A stretch of DNA of 64,000 bases, taken from assembly GCF_028607085.1 (NCBI RefSeq), contig NZ_CP117411.1:124001-188000 (forward strand). The letters are read 5' to 3'. Shown piece after piece: positions 49,221 to 59,075 of this stretch; the first letter of the stretch is position 1; each line of letters begins with the position of its first letter. The position numbers were made by a program, and so were the translations under genes. The DNA is from Sphingomonas naphthae (GTDB taxonomy: Bacteria; Pseudomonadota; Alphaproteobacteria; Sphingomonadales; Sphingomonadaceae). Under the pieces are notes generated by a model. It was given only the letters and a program-made list of their open reading frames with translations. It made no database searches and was not told the origin of the DNA.

Positions 49221-52070
49221 ATGCGATCCTTGCTCGCCAGCCTGTGCCTTACGACCGCCGCCGTCGCTGCTTTGCCCGCGCCGGCCTTCGCGCGTGCAGC
49301 AGAAGCCTCGCCGCTGGCCGAGCGCCATGCCTTCAACATCCCCGAGCAGGATATGGCGAGCGCCTTGCTGGCCCTGTCGCAGCAGTCCGACGTGCGCATC
49401 CTCTTTCCCTATGACGAGGTGGCGGCGTTCAAGGGTCGCCGGATCCAGGGCTGGCTGACGACCGACGAGGCGCTGGGGCGGCTGATGGCGGGCCGGCCGC
49501 TCAAGCTGACCGTGACCGGCGATCGCGCCGTCGCCATCGCCTCGACCCTGGCCCGTTCGGCGCGGACCCGCCCGGCGGTGACGCAACTGGCCGACGCCTC
49601 GGGCGCCGGCAGCGGCCGCTTGATGCTCGCCGCCTTCCAGGCCGCCAGCACGCCGCCCGCCGCCACCGAGGAGGCCGACGCGATCATCGTGACCGGCACG
49701 CGCGTCACCAACCGCACCGTCGCCGACAGCCTCGCGCCGATCGACGTGCTGAGCGCCAAGGACATGGAGGCCAGCGGCAAGCAGTCGGTGCGCGACCTGC
49801 TCGGCACGCTGGTTCCCTCGATCAACGTCTCCAACAATGGCGCGGGCGCCAGCTGGGCGGTGCGGACGCTGTCGCTGCGCGGCCTCGGCGGCGATCAGCT
49901 GCTGATGCTGGTCAACGGCAAGCGACGCCACAATACCGCGACGCTCTTCATCAACGGATCGGTGCAGAACGGCCAGTCGCCGCCCGATTTCGATCTCATT
50001 CCGGGCAACGCCATCGAGCGGGTCGAGGTGCTGCGCGACGGCGCGTCGGCGCAATATGGATCGGACGCGATCGCCGGCGTCGTCAACGTCATCATGAAGA
50101 GCGGTACGTCGGGCGGCGCGTCGGTGCAGTTCGGCAGCTATTACGAGACGGGCGGCGATCAGGGCCGCTTCCAGATCGACAAGGGCATCGCCATCGGCGA
50201 CGGCGGCCACCTGCACGTCTCGATCGACGGCGCGATGCAGAACAACACCATCACCCAGAGCAGCCCGATCGCCGGGCAATTCTACCCCACGGTCAACGGC
50301 GCGGCCGATCCACGCGAGGCCGGGGTCGATCGCTACAAGGCGAAATATGGCCAGCCCGAAGTTCTGGGCGGCAACATCAGCTACGATGCGGCGCTGCCGG
50401 TGACCGACGCGATCGAGATCTACGGCTTCGGCACCTTCTCCAAGCGCCACGCCGCCGGCTGGCTGACGTATCGCACGCCGATGGCGGCCAACAACATCCT
50501 CCAGGTGTTCCCGGAAGGCTATATCCCGCGCATCCACGTCTACGATCTGGACTATCAGTTCGCCGGCGGCGTGCGCGGCGACGGGCCGGCGGGCAGCCAT
50601 TTCGATCTGTCGACGACCTATTCGCGCGATCGGGTGAAATATATCCACACCACCTCGCTCAACGCATCGCTCGGGCCGGCGAGCCCGACGACCTTCTACC
50701 TCGGCCTCGTCCGCTCGACCGAATGGACCACCAACCTCGATCTGACGAAGGAGTTCGATCTGGGCCTCGCCGATCCGCTGTCGATCGCGATCGGCGCGGA
50801 ATATCGCGAGAACAGCTTCGCGATCGGGGCGGGCGATCCCTCCTCCTACATCGACGGCGGCTATCGCTCGCCGGCGGGCACCTTCCGCGCGGGCGAATTG
50901 CGCACCGCCGGCGCGCAGGGCGTCACGGGCTTCCTGCCCTCGGGCTCGGGCAAGTGGGATCGCAACAATTGGAGCGCCTACATCAATCTGGAACAGACGA
51001 TCACCGAGGGGTTCGAGGTGGCGCTGGCCGGGCGGCATGAGGATTATTCGGACTTCGGCACCACCGATACCGGCAAGGCCTCGATCCGCATCGAGCCGAT
51101 CCGCGGCTTCGCGCTGCGCGGTACGGCCAGCACCGGCTTCCGCGCGCCGACGCTCCAGCAGCAGCATTATGCCTCGTCCAGCACGATCGGCGTGCCGGTC
51201 AACGGCGTGAACGTGCTGCTGCCGGTGCAGGCGCTGCCGGTCGATTCCGCCGCCGCGCTGGCCTTGGGTTCGACCCCGCTGAAGCCGGAGAAATCGACCA
51301 ACTTCTCGGGCGGTATCGTGTTGACGCCGGTGCCCGCGCTCAACATCACGGTCGATGCCTATCAGATCAAGATCAAGGACCGCATCCTGCTGAGCGAGAC
51401 GCTGAGCGGCACGCTGGTGCGGCAGGTGCTGGCCGCCGCCAACATTCCGGGCGTGGCGGGCGGCTTTTACTTCTCCAACGCCGCCGATACCCGCACGCGC
51501 GGCCTGGACATCGTCAGCACCTATCGCGCGCGGATGGGCGATCTGGGCAATGCCACGATCAGCCTGTCGGCCAATTTCAACAAGACGGTGTTCACCAGCA
51601 TCGATCCCATCCCCACGGTGCTGGCCGCCTCGGGCCTCGTGCTGGTCGGCCGCGCCAAGCAGGGCGACTTCACCAAGGGCACGCCGCGCAACAAGTTCAT
51701 CGCGAACGTCCTGTGGAACAAGGATGCCTTCTCGGCCAACTTCCGCGCGACCCGCTATGGCAAGATCACGCAGGTCGCATCGGGCATGGTGCTGCACAAT
51801 GCCGACAATGTCGCCTGCGTGGCCGGCAGCGCGGGCTGCGTGCTGAGCTATGTCGATGAAGTGGTGAAGCCCAAGGTCATCCTCGATCTGGAGCTGGGCT
51901 ATGCGGTGAACCAGGGCGTCAAGGTCTCGGTCGGCGCCAACAATCTGCTCAACATCTATCCCACCAAGCTCCAGCCGGTGAACCAGGTCGTGGGCAATCT
52001 CTACAACGGCTACGCCCCCTACGGCATCTCGGGCGGCCTCTATTATGCGCGGGTGAACTTCAGCTTCTGA
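49221..52070 (+). CDS. TonB-dependent receptor with STN signalling domain
   Basis: 949 residues. A signal peptide (ending APAFARA) is followed by an STN domain (about 30-110; FNIPEQDMASALLALSQQS, VRILFPYDEVAAFKGRRIQG), a TonB-box/plug (AIIVTGTRVTNRTVADSLAP; LRGLGGDQLLMLVNGKRRHN; VLRDGASAQYGSDAIAGVVN) and a barrel ending YYARVNFSF. The STN domain contacts FecR, so this receptor is both importer and sensor. It lies 170 bp after fecR and is followed closely by an exported amidohydrolase. The ligand is unknown and need not be an iron chelate. Confidence 0.94.
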   Translation: MRSLLASLCLTTAAVAALPAPAFARAAEASPLAERHAFNIPEQDMASALLALSQQSDVRILFPYDEVAAFKGRRIQGWLTTDEALGRLMAGRPLKLTVTGDRAVAIASTLARSARTRPAVTQLADASGAGSGRLMLAAFQAASTPPAATEEADAIIVTGTRVTNRTVADSLAPIDVLSAKDMEASGKQSVRDLLGTLVPSINVSNNGAGASWAVRTLSLRGLGGDQLLMLVNGKRRHNTATLFINGSVQNGQSPPDFDLIPGNAIERVEVLRDGASAQYGSDAIAGVVNVIMKSGTSGGASVQFGSYYETGGDQGRFQIDKGIAIGDGGHLHVSIDGAMQNNTITQSSPIAGQFYPTVNGAADPREAGVDRYKAKYGQPEVLGGNISYDAALPVTDAIEIYGFGTFSKRHAAGWLTYRTPMAANNILQVFPEGYIPRIHVYDLDYQFAGGVRGDGPAGSHFDLSTTYSRDRVKYIHTTSLNASLGPASPTTFYLGLVRSTEWTTNLDLTKEFDLGLADPLSIAIGAEYRENSFAIGAGDPSSYIDGGYRSPAGTFRAGELRTAGAQGVTGFLPSGSGKWDRNNWSAYINLEQTITEGFEVALAGRHEDYSDFGTTDTGKASIRIEPIRGFALRGTASTGFRAPTLQQQHYASSSTIGVPVNGVNVLLPVQALPVDSAAALALGSTPLKPEKSTNFSGGIVLTPVPALNITVDAYQIKIKDRILLSETLSGTLVRQVLAAANIPGVAGGFYFSNAADTRTRGLDIVSTYRARMGDLGNATISLSANFNKTVFTSIDPIPTVLAASGLVLVGRAKQGDFTKGTPRNKFIANVLWNKDAFSANFRATRYGKITQVASGMVLHNADNVACVAGSAGCVLSYVDEVVKPKVILDLELGYAVNQGVKVSVGANNLLNIYPTKLQPVNQVVGNLYNGYAPYGISGGLYYARVNFSF

Positions 52071-52117
52071 GGCGCCCGCCTCTCACATCGACCGAACGAG
52101 TAACGAGGGAGTATCCG

Positions 52118-55100
52118 ATGGCCGAGACGCGCGACGCCGGGAATGCGGCTGGCGGCGGGGTGAGCCGCCGTCAGGCGCTGGCGACAGGCGGGCTCGGCCT
52201 GCTCGCGGCGGGGGGCAGCCTGTCCCTCGCCGCACAGGCGCAGCAGCCGGGAAAGCCCGGCGAGGGCGCGGAAAAGACCATCACCGTGCATGACGCCACG
52301 AATGTGGCGCTCACCGTCTCGCCCGATTTCAAGTCGGTCGCGATGGACCTGCTCGGCATATTGTGGACGATCCCGATCGGCGGCGGGCCGGCGATCCGCC
52401 TCACCGGCGATTTCGACGATCTCGGCCAGCCCGACTGGTCGCCGGATGGCGGCCGCATCGCCTTCCAGTCCTACAAGACCGGCAATTTCAAGATCTGGTC
52501 GGTGCCGGCGGCGGGCGGCGAGCTCCTCCGCCATACCGACGGCAATTTCGACGATCGCGAGCCGCGCTGGTCGCCCGACGGCAAGACGATCGCCTTCGCC
52601 AGCGACCGCAGCGAGGGCCGCTACGCCATCCACCTGCTCGACGTGGCGAGCGGCAAGGTGACGCTGTTCTCTGCGGGCAAGAGCCAGGACAGCGAGCCCT
52701 GCTGGTCGCGCGACGGCAAGAGCATCGCCTATATCGCCGATGGCACAAAGGTGATGCTGGCGCCGGTGGCGGGGGGCGCGGCGACGGTCGCGGCGTCGAT
52801 CGCGCCGTCGCCCGATCGCTTCAAGCCCTCCGAACTCCACGCCCCCAGCTTCGCGCCGGACGGGACGCTGGCCTACACCCGTGTCGATGCCAGGGGCGTG
52901 ACCTTGGTGGTGGGCGGCAAGGATATGGTGGCGGGCGAGGATCTCTATCCCTTCCGCCCGGCGTGGCTGGCGGCCGGCGTGTTCCTCTACGGCTCCGGCG
53001 GCAAGATCCGTTTGCAGGCGCCGGGCGCCAGGGCCGTGCCGGTGGAATTCACCGCGCCGGTGCCGGTGACGGTGCCGAACTATACCAAGAAGACCCGCGA
53101 CTTCACCAGCACGAGCCCCAAGCCGGTCGTCGGCATCGTCGCCCCCGCGCTGTCGCCCGATGGCCGGCAGATCGCGTTCGGCGCGCTCAACGATCTGTAT
53201 CTGATGACGATCGGTTCGGCGCCGAAGAAGCTGGTCGCCGATGGCTTCTACAAGGTCGATCCGGCCTGGTCGCCCGATGGCAAGTGGCTGGCCTATGCCA
53301 CCGATCGCGCCGGCACGATGGACCTGTGGTTGCGCGAGATGGCGACCGGCAGGGAACGCCAGCTGACCAACCTGCCCGATCAGGGCGCGGTCTCGCCCGC
53401 GTGGAGCCCGGACGGCAAGATCATCGCCTTCCTCGATCAGGAGGGCGCGCTCCATACCGTCGAGGTGGCGGGTGGCGCTGTCCAGAAGGTCTATGCCGGC
53501 ATCTGGGAGCCGGGCCGCCCCAGCTTCGGCCCCGGCGGCAAGACGATCGCCTACACCGCCTTCAAGCCTGCCTCGGCGCGTTATCGCGAGGGCCTGTCCG
53601 AAATCCTCACCGTCGATCGCGCGACGGGCAAGGGCGTCTATGCGCCGATCGCGCCGGGCAAGTCGCTCGGCGTGCGGGGCGTCGACGGCCCGGTCTGGTC
53701 GCCCGACGGCACGATGTTCGCCTACGTCTTCGCCAGCACCCTGTGGGTGGCGCCGGTGGACGAGACCGGCAAGATCACCGGCACGCCCCGCCAGCTCAAC
53801 ACGGAGGTCACCGACGCGGTGAGTTGGAGCGGCGACAGCAAGTCGATCCTCTATCTCAACAACGGCAAGCTGAAGCTGATCCCCGCCACCGGCGGCGCGG
53901 CCAAGACGATCCCCTGTGCGCTGACCTGGGCGAACGCCAAGCCGAAGGGCCGCACCGTCGTCACCTCGGATCGCCTGTGGGACGCGGTCGGCACGGGCTA
54001 TACGCAGGCCGATGTCGTGATCGACGGCAACGTCATCGTCGGCCTCGCCCCCAAGGGGTCGGTCACCGACGCCAATGCCGTGAAGGTGGACGGCACGGGC
54101 CTCACCCTGATGCCCGGCCTGATCGACATGCACACGCATCGCCAGATGCAGGGCTATAATTACGGCGACCGCATGGGCCGCGCGTGGCTGGCGATGGGCA
54201 TCACCGCGACCCGCTCGCCGGGGGCGCCGGCCTATCATCTCGTCGAGGATCGCGAGGCGATCCAGTCGGGCGCGCGCATCGCCGCACGCCATTACGGCAC
54301 CGGCGAGGCGGTCGACGGCAGCCGCATCTTCTACAATTTCATGCGCCCCGTGACCGAGCCGGGCCAGATGGAGCTGGAACTGGAGCGCGCCAAGGCGCTC
54401 GATTACGACATGATAAAAACCTACGTCCGCATGCGCCACGACGTGCAGGCGCAGGTGGTGAAGGCCGCGCACCGCATGGGGATGCACCTGTCGTCCCATT
54501 ATCATTATCCGGCGCTCCACACCGGCATGGACTGCATGGAGCATACCGGCGCCACCAACCGCTACGGCTATTCGCGCACCATCACCGCGCAGGGCGGCGG
54601 CTATCAGGACGTCAACGAACTGTTCGCCGCCGCCAAGGCGGGCCGCACACCCACCCTGTTCATCGCCTCGGCCATGCTGGGCGAGGATGACGGGCTGGCG
54701 CAGGATCCGCGCATCAAGACGCTGTTTCCCTCATGGGAATATGCCAAGCTGATGGGCCGGGTGAAGACGATGCGCGACGGCGACCGCACCGGCTTCTTCG
54801 CCTCGCTCCAGCGGCAGGTCGATCAGATCAGGATGACGATGGCCTATGGCGGCAAGGTCGTCTCGGGCACCGACGCGCCGATCGATCTCGTCGCGATCAG
54901 CCTCCACCTCAACCTGCGCGGCATGGAGCGGTGCGGCATGTCGCCGATCGATACGCTGCTGACGGCGACGCGCAATTCGGGCGAGTTCCTGAACGAACCG
55001 ATCGGCCGCATCGCCAAGGGGATGCTCGCCGACCTGATCCTGGTGGACGGCGATCCGCTGGCGAGGGTGGCGGACGCGGCGGCGGTGAAGATCACCCTCG

Positions 55101-55291
55101 CCAATGGCGTGGTCCACACCCCCGAAAGCCTGATGGCGCCCTTCGCCGCAATCAGGCCCTCGGCCGTCCACAGCCACCACTTGCCCGCGCTGGCCGCCGA
55201 CGACCGCTATTTCTGGCAGACCGCCGAATATGTCGAGAGCAGCCGGGGCGCCTGCTGCGCCGATCATCACCACCCGATCATGCGGGCGTAG
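52118..55291 (+). CDS. Exported beta-propeller (TolB/WD40-like) amidohydrolase
   Basis: 1057 residues with GAGGGAG upstream. Twin-arginine signal (VSRRQALATGGLGLLAAGGS) ending AAQAQ. Residues about 50-620 hold repeated WSPDGK/WSRDGK-type TolB-like propeller blades. The C-terminal half is a metal amidohydrolase (MPGLIDMHTHRQ with the HxH metal motif, LSSHYHYPALH, SGTDAPIDLVAISLH, GRIAKGMLADLILVDGDPL). Such fusions act in the periplasm on peptides or cyclic amides. It follows the STN receptor by 47 bp with no terminator, so it is probably part of the same signalling-controlled unit and acts on the imported compound (inference). Confidence 0.9.
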   Translation: MAETRDAGNAAGGGVSRRQALATGGLGLLAAGGSLSLAAQAQQPGKPGEGAEKTITVHDATNVALTVSPDFKSVAMDLLGILWTIPIGGGPAIRLTGDFDDLGQPDWSPDGGRIAFQSYKTGNFKIWSVPAAGGELLRHTDGNFDDREPRWSPDGKTIAFASDRSEGRYAIHLLDVASGKVTLFSAGKSQDSEPCWSRDGKSIAYIADGTKVMLAPVAGGAATVAASIAPSPDRFKPSELHAPSFAPDGTLAYTRVDARGVTLVVGGKDMVAGEDLYPFRPAWLAAGVFLYGSGGKIRLQAPGARAVPVEFTAPVPVTVPNYTKKTRDFTSTSPKPVVGIVAPALSPDGRQIAFGALNDLYLMTIGSAPKKLVADGFYKVDPAWSPDGKWLAYATDRAGTMDLWLREMATGRERQLTNLPDQGAVSPAWSPDGKIIAFLDQEGALHTVEVAGGAVQKVYAGIWEPGRPSFGPGGKTIAYTAFKPASARYREGLSEILTVDRATGKGVYAPIAPGKSLGVRGVDGPVWSPDGTMFAYVFASTLWVAPVDETGKITGTPRQLNTEVTDAVSWSGDSKSILYLNNGKLKLIPATGGAAKTIPCALTWANAKPKGRTVVTSDRLWDAVGTGYTQADVVIDGNVIVGLAPKGSVTDANAVKVDGTGLTLMPGLIDMHTHRQMQGYNYGDRMGRAWLAMGITATRSPGAPAYHLVEDREAIQSGARIAARHYGTGEAVDGSRIFYNFMRPVTEPGQMELELERAKALDYDMIKTYVRMRHDVQAQVVKAAHRMGMHLSSHYHYPALHTGMDCMEHTGATNRYGYSRTITAQGGGYQDVNELFAAAKAGRTPTLFIASAMLGEDDGLAQDPRIKTLFPSWEYAKLMGRVKTMRDGDRTGFFASLQRQVDQIRMTMAYGGKVVSGTDAPIDLVAISLHLNLRGMERCGMSPIDTLLTATRNSGEFLNEPIGRIAKGMLADLILVDGDPLARVADAAAVKITLANGVVHTPESLMAPFAAIRPSAVHSHHLPALAADDRYFWQTAEYVESSRGACCADHHHPIMRA

Positions 55292-55306
55292 CGCACGGCG
55301 CTTCGC

Positions 55307-57865
55307 CTACAGCCCCAGCAGATCCTCCACGGCGCGGGCGATATTGTGCGTCGTATAGGGCTTCTGCACCACCGTCCGCGCGCGATGTTCCTGCGGCAGC
55401 TTGGCCTGCTCGCCATAGCCCGAGGCGAAGAAGAAGGGCACGCCCATGTCGGTCAGGCGATCGGCGATGCCGAAGCTGGTCTGATCGCCCAGATTGATGT
55501 CGAGGATCGCGAAATCGGGCTGGTGGCCGTCGAGCATGTCGTGCGCCGCCTCGGTGGTGGAGGCGGTGGCGATCTCGGCGCCGAAGCGGGTGAGGATATC
55601 CTCGGCATCGAGCGCGATGATGAGGCTGTCCTCCACCAGCATGACCGAAAGGCCCGCCAGCAGATCGGGCTTGACCGGCACCATCTGCGGGTTCTTCGGA
55701 TGCGGCAGCCGCACCGCCGGCCCCTTGAAGTTGCGCCGTTCGGAGACATGCCGCGCGGGGATGCAGAATTGCGCCCGCACGCCCGCCGGATCGTAACGGA
55801 TCTCGGCCGATCCGCCGAGATCGTAGGGCACCGATCGCTCGACGATGGTCGTGCCGAAACCCTTGCGGGTCGGCTTGGTCACCGGTGGGCCTTCGCTCTC
55901 CTGCCAGCTCAGCACCAGATCGTTCTGCTCGTTGCGATGCCAGCGGATATGGACCTCGCCGTCGCCCGAAAGGCTGCCGTATTTCGTCGAATTGGTGACC
56001 AGTTCGTGCACGACCAGCGCCATCGTCGAATAGGCCTGCGGATTCAGCAGCACGGGCGGCCCGTCCGAGATGATCGCGCTTTCCTTGTTGGCGGCGAAGG
56101 CGGCGGCCTCGGCGTCGATCAGCGCCTGCAGCGGGGCCGGCCCCCAATGATCGTCGGTAATCTGGTTGTGCGCGCGGGCGAGCGAGTGGATGCGCCCGTC
56201 CACCACGTGCACGAAATCGCGCACCGCATCCTCGTCGGGCTGGGACTGGCGGATGAGGCCACGGATCACGCCGAGGATGTTGCGGACGCGATGGTTGAGT
56301 TCGGCGATCAGCAATTCCTGCCGCGCGTTGGCCTGATGGCGCTGCGCCGCCGCCTCGTCGGCGAGGCGTAGCACGACCTCGATCAGGGTCGCGCGCAGCG
56401 TCTCGGCGACGCGCAGTTCCGACAGGGAGAAAGGCTTGGAGCGGCCCTCGACCTGCTCCTGCCATTCGGCGAAGCTCTCGCGCGGCGTCAGGCGGGGGCC
56501 GTTCGGGCCGTAGTGCACCGGTTTGTGCGGATCGCCCGCCCAGCGCACCGATTCGCGCATCTCCGAACGGAACAGCACGACATAATCGCGCGGCGAGCGT
56601 GAGATCGGGATGGCGAGCAGCCCCGACGCCTGTTTCGCGAAACCGGCGGCGCGATCGACCAGCGAGCCGATATGGTCGGTCGCGAACACCTTGCCCGCCG
56701 CCATGCCGTTCAGCGCGCGGATGATGCGGCGGAAATCGTCGGTCGGCGGCGTGATGCCCGAGAAGGCATAGCTGCCGTTGATCCACACGCCCACGCCATC
56801 GGCGGGGATGGTGCTGGTGAGGATATCGGCCAGCCAGTCGGGATCGTTGAGCAAGGTCTCGTCCGAGGCGACGGCGCCCAGCAACTGATCGGAAATGTCG
56901 CGCGCCCGCCGCTCATATTCCACCAGCGCGCGCCGCTCGCGGCTCTCCAGCCGCATCGAGAACATCTGCGCGAACAATTCGGAGACCGAGCGCCGCTCGA
57001 ACGTGGGCGAGCGCGGCGAATAATGGTGGCAGGCGAACAGCCCCCACAATTCGTCGTCGACGATGATCGAGATCGACAGCGACGCCCCGACCCCCATGTT
57101 CCTGAGATATTCGATGTGGATCGGCGACACCGATCGCAGCACCGACAGCGACAGGTCGAGCGGGCGGCGATGCTCGTCCAGCTCGGGGACGATGCCGACC
57201 GGGCGGGCATCCACGTCGCGGATCACGCGCAGCAGGTTGCGCTTGTACAGGTCGCGCGCCTGCCGGGGGATATCGCTGGCGGGGTAATGCAGCCCCTTGA
57301 ACGATCCGATGCCGGGCTTGCACGCCTCTGCCACCACCTCACCCGCGCCATCGGTCGCGAATTTGTAGACCATCACCCGATCGTAGCCGAGCAGCAGCCG
57401 CACCTGCCGCGCGCCCTCGCGGTAGAAGCCCGCCATGTCGGCCTGCCCGTCCAGCCGCACCATCATCGAGCGCACCGTGCCGCTCGCGTCGCCATTGTTG
57501 TGCGTGCCGGGCTCCGCCTCGATCACGATCTGCCCGCCGGAGAAGTGGATGGCGATGTCGAACGGCTCGCCGCCTTCGCGGAACGCGCAGCCGAACAGCC
57601 GCTCCACCGTATCGGGCGTGTTGAGATAGGCGACGCGGTTGCGCAGATCGTGGACCAGTTGCGGCGGCACGAAATCGGCCAGCAGATTGCCGATCATCGA
57701 CGCCGGCTCGAAGCCGAGGAAGGTGGCGATGTTGGCCGAGGTGCGCGCGACGATCCAGTCGGTGCTGACCGCGATCAGGAAACCGACCGGCTGGATCGCA
57801 CCGAGGAGATGAATGGGTTCGCGATCGCAATTTGTGAGATCGACGGGGGTTTCGGCGTCGGCCAC
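55307..57865 (-). CDS. Bacteriophytochrome histidine kinase with receiver domain
   Basis: 852 residues from GTG 57865 (AGGA upstream); an in-frame start at 57913 adds 16 residues. Order: PAS with the biliverdin Cys region (NCDREPIHLLGAIQPVGF, Cys near 13), GAF with the phytochrome signature HYPASDIPRQAR (near 193), PHY (about 310-480), HWE/HisKA_2-type kinase (LNHRVRNILGVIRGLI, near 522) and a C-terminal receiver (MLVEDSLIIALDAED, phospho-Asp in AILDINLG near 788). It senses red/far-red light through biliverdin. No heme oxygenase or separate output regulator adjoins it. It faces the amidohydrolase gene end to end with a 15-bp gap. Confidence 0.93.
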   Translation of the reverse strand: MADAETPVDLTNCDREPIHLLGAIQPVGFLIAVSTDWIVARTSANIATFLGFEPASMIGNLLADFVPPQLVHDLRNRVAYLNTPDTVERLFGCAFREGGEPFDIAIHFSGGQIVIEAEPGTHNNGDASGTVRSMMVRLDGQADMAGFYREGARQVRLLLGYDRVMVYKFATDGAGEVVAEACKPGIGSFKGLHYPASDIPRQARDLYKRNLLRVIRDVDARPVGIVPELDEHRRPLDLSLSVLRSVSPIHIEYLRNMGVGASLSISIIVDDELWGLFACHHYSPRSPTFERRSVSELFAQMFSMRLESRERRALVEYERRARDISDQLLGAVASDETLLNDPDWLADILTSTIPADGVGVWINGSYAFSGITPPTDDFRRIIRALNGMAAGKVFATDHIGSLVDRAAGFAKQASGLLAIPISRSPRDYVVLFRSEMRESVRWAGDPHKPVHYGPNGPRLTPRESFAEWQEQVEGRSKPFSLSELRVAETLRATLIEVVLRLADEAAAQRHQANARQELLIAELNHRVRNILGVIRGLIRQSQPDEDAVRDFVHVVDGRIHSLARAHNQITDDHWGPAPLQALIDAEAAAFAANKESAIISDGPPVLLNPQAYSTMALVVHELVTNSTKYGSLSGDGEVHIRWHRNEQNDLVLSWQESEGPPVTKPTRKGFGTTIVERSVPYDLGGSAEIRYDPAGVRAQFCIPARHVSERRNFKGPAVRLPHPKNPQMVPVKPDLLAGLSVMLVEDSLIIALDAEDILTRFGAEIATASTTEAAHDMLDGHQPDFAILDINLGDQTSFGIADRLTDMGVPFFFASGYGEQAKLPQEHRARTVVQKPYTTHNIARAVEDLLGL

Positions 57866-57960
57866 GCTGGTCCTGTTAAATTGGGTTCGTGATGATCGGG
57901 CTCGTAGCCGCAACCGCGCGGATGCGCCTTGGTTCCGATCAACTTTTTCCGGAATTTCAA

Positions 57961-57988
57961 CGCCAGCCCGCCAGAAAGCGGGCTGGCG
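57961..57988. terminator. Hairpin between GST and phytochrome genes
   Basis: A perfect 11-bp stem (CGCCAGCCCGC at 57961-57971, GCGGGCTGGCG at 57978-57988) has a 6-nt loop. It lies just beyond the GST stop and lacks a strong U-run on either strand, so it is a weak or Rho-assisted end. Confidence 0.55.
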
Positions 57989-58025
57989 CGAGGTTCGGCC
58001 ATTCGATCCTGCCTGTGGAAATCAC

Positions 58026-58874
58026 TCAGGGCCGGGTGAAATCGGCCGCGCTGTGGCGCTCGGCCAGCTGGTCGGCGGGCTCACCGGTCACGCGGTTGAC
58101 CCGCCGGCCCCGGATCACCGCAGGGCGCTGGTCGATCGCGTCTGCCCAGCGTTGCAGATTGGCATATTCGTGGACCGACAGGAATTCCGCCGCGCCATAA
58201 GCGTAATTCTTGGCCAGCCCGCCATACCAGGGCCAGATGGCGATATCGGCGATGCTGTAGCTGTCGCCCGCGACATATTCGCTCTCGCCCAACCGCCTGT
58301 CGAGCACGTCGAGCTGGCGCTTCACCTCCATCGCGAAGCGGTTGATGGCATATTCGATCTTCACCGGCGCATAGGTGTAGAAATGGCCGAAGCCGCCGCC
58401 CAGGAAGGGCGCGCTGCCCATCTGCCAGAACAGCCACGACAGCGCCGTCGCCCGCCCCGCCGGATCGGCCGGCAGGAAGGCGCCGAACTTCTCGGCGAGG
58501 TGGAGCAGGATCGCGCCGGATTCGAACAGGCGGATCGGCTCCGGCCCGCTGCGATCGAGCAGCGCCGGGATCTTGGAATTGGGATTGATGTCGACGAAGC
58601 CGCTGCCGAACTGGTCGCCCTCGCCGATGCGGATCAGCCAGGCGTCATATTCGGCGCCGCTGTGGCCGGCCTCCAGCAGCTCCTCGAACAGGATCGTCAC
58701 CTTCTGGCCGTTGGGCGTGGCGAGCGAATAGAGCTGGAAGGGATGCTCGCCCACCGGCAGCGCCTTGTCGTGCGTGGCGCCGGCGATCGGCCGGTTGATG
58801 TTGGCGAAGGCGCCGCCGTTCGCCTTGTCCCACGTCCAGACCTTCGGGGGCACATAGTCGCTGCTGTCGGTCAT
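58026..58874 (-). CDS. yghU: Glutathione-dependent disulfide-bond oxidoreductase, YghU-like
   Basis: 282 residues. The N-terminal extension (YVPPKVWTWDKANGGAFANI, NRPIAGATHDKALPVGEHP) and thioredoxin-like domain (YSLATPNGQKVTILFEELLE, NPNSKIPALLD, RLFESGAILLHLAEKFG) are specific to the YghU/nu-class GST group, followed by the helical domain (SYSIADIAIWPWYGGL). These enzymes reduce disulfides or organic peroxides with glutathione. Monocistronic; a 201-bp promoter region separates it from the divergent LuxR gene. Confidence 0.93.
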   Translation of the reverse strand: MTDSSDYVPPKVWTWDKANGGAFANINRPIAGATHDKALPVGEHPFQLYSLATPNGQKVTILFEELLEAGHSGAEYDAWLIRIGEGDQFGSGFVDINPNSKIPALLDRSGPEPIRLFESGAILLHLAEKFGAFLPADPAGRATALSWLFWQMGSAPFLGGGFGHFYTYAPVKIEYAINRFAMEVKRQLDVLDRRLGESEYVAGDSYSIADIAIWPWYGGLAKNYAYGAAEFLSVHEYANLQRWADAIDQRPAVIRGRRVNRVTGEPADQLAERHSAADFTRP

Positions 58875-59075
58875 CGATCATCCTTCGTGTCCGTGAAGCA
58901 TCGTCATATCGTTCGCGATCGCCGTCGCGCCAGTCTCCGCCCCTGCAAGAAGATGTGCGGGGGCTGAAATCGGAACTCGCCCGTCGAAATCCGGCCGTCA
59001 CGCGGCGCGGGCCCGCGAAATCCCCTTTTTCTTCCGCGCCCCTTTTACTAGCAAAGCGGTGGGGAGCGGGGGCGC

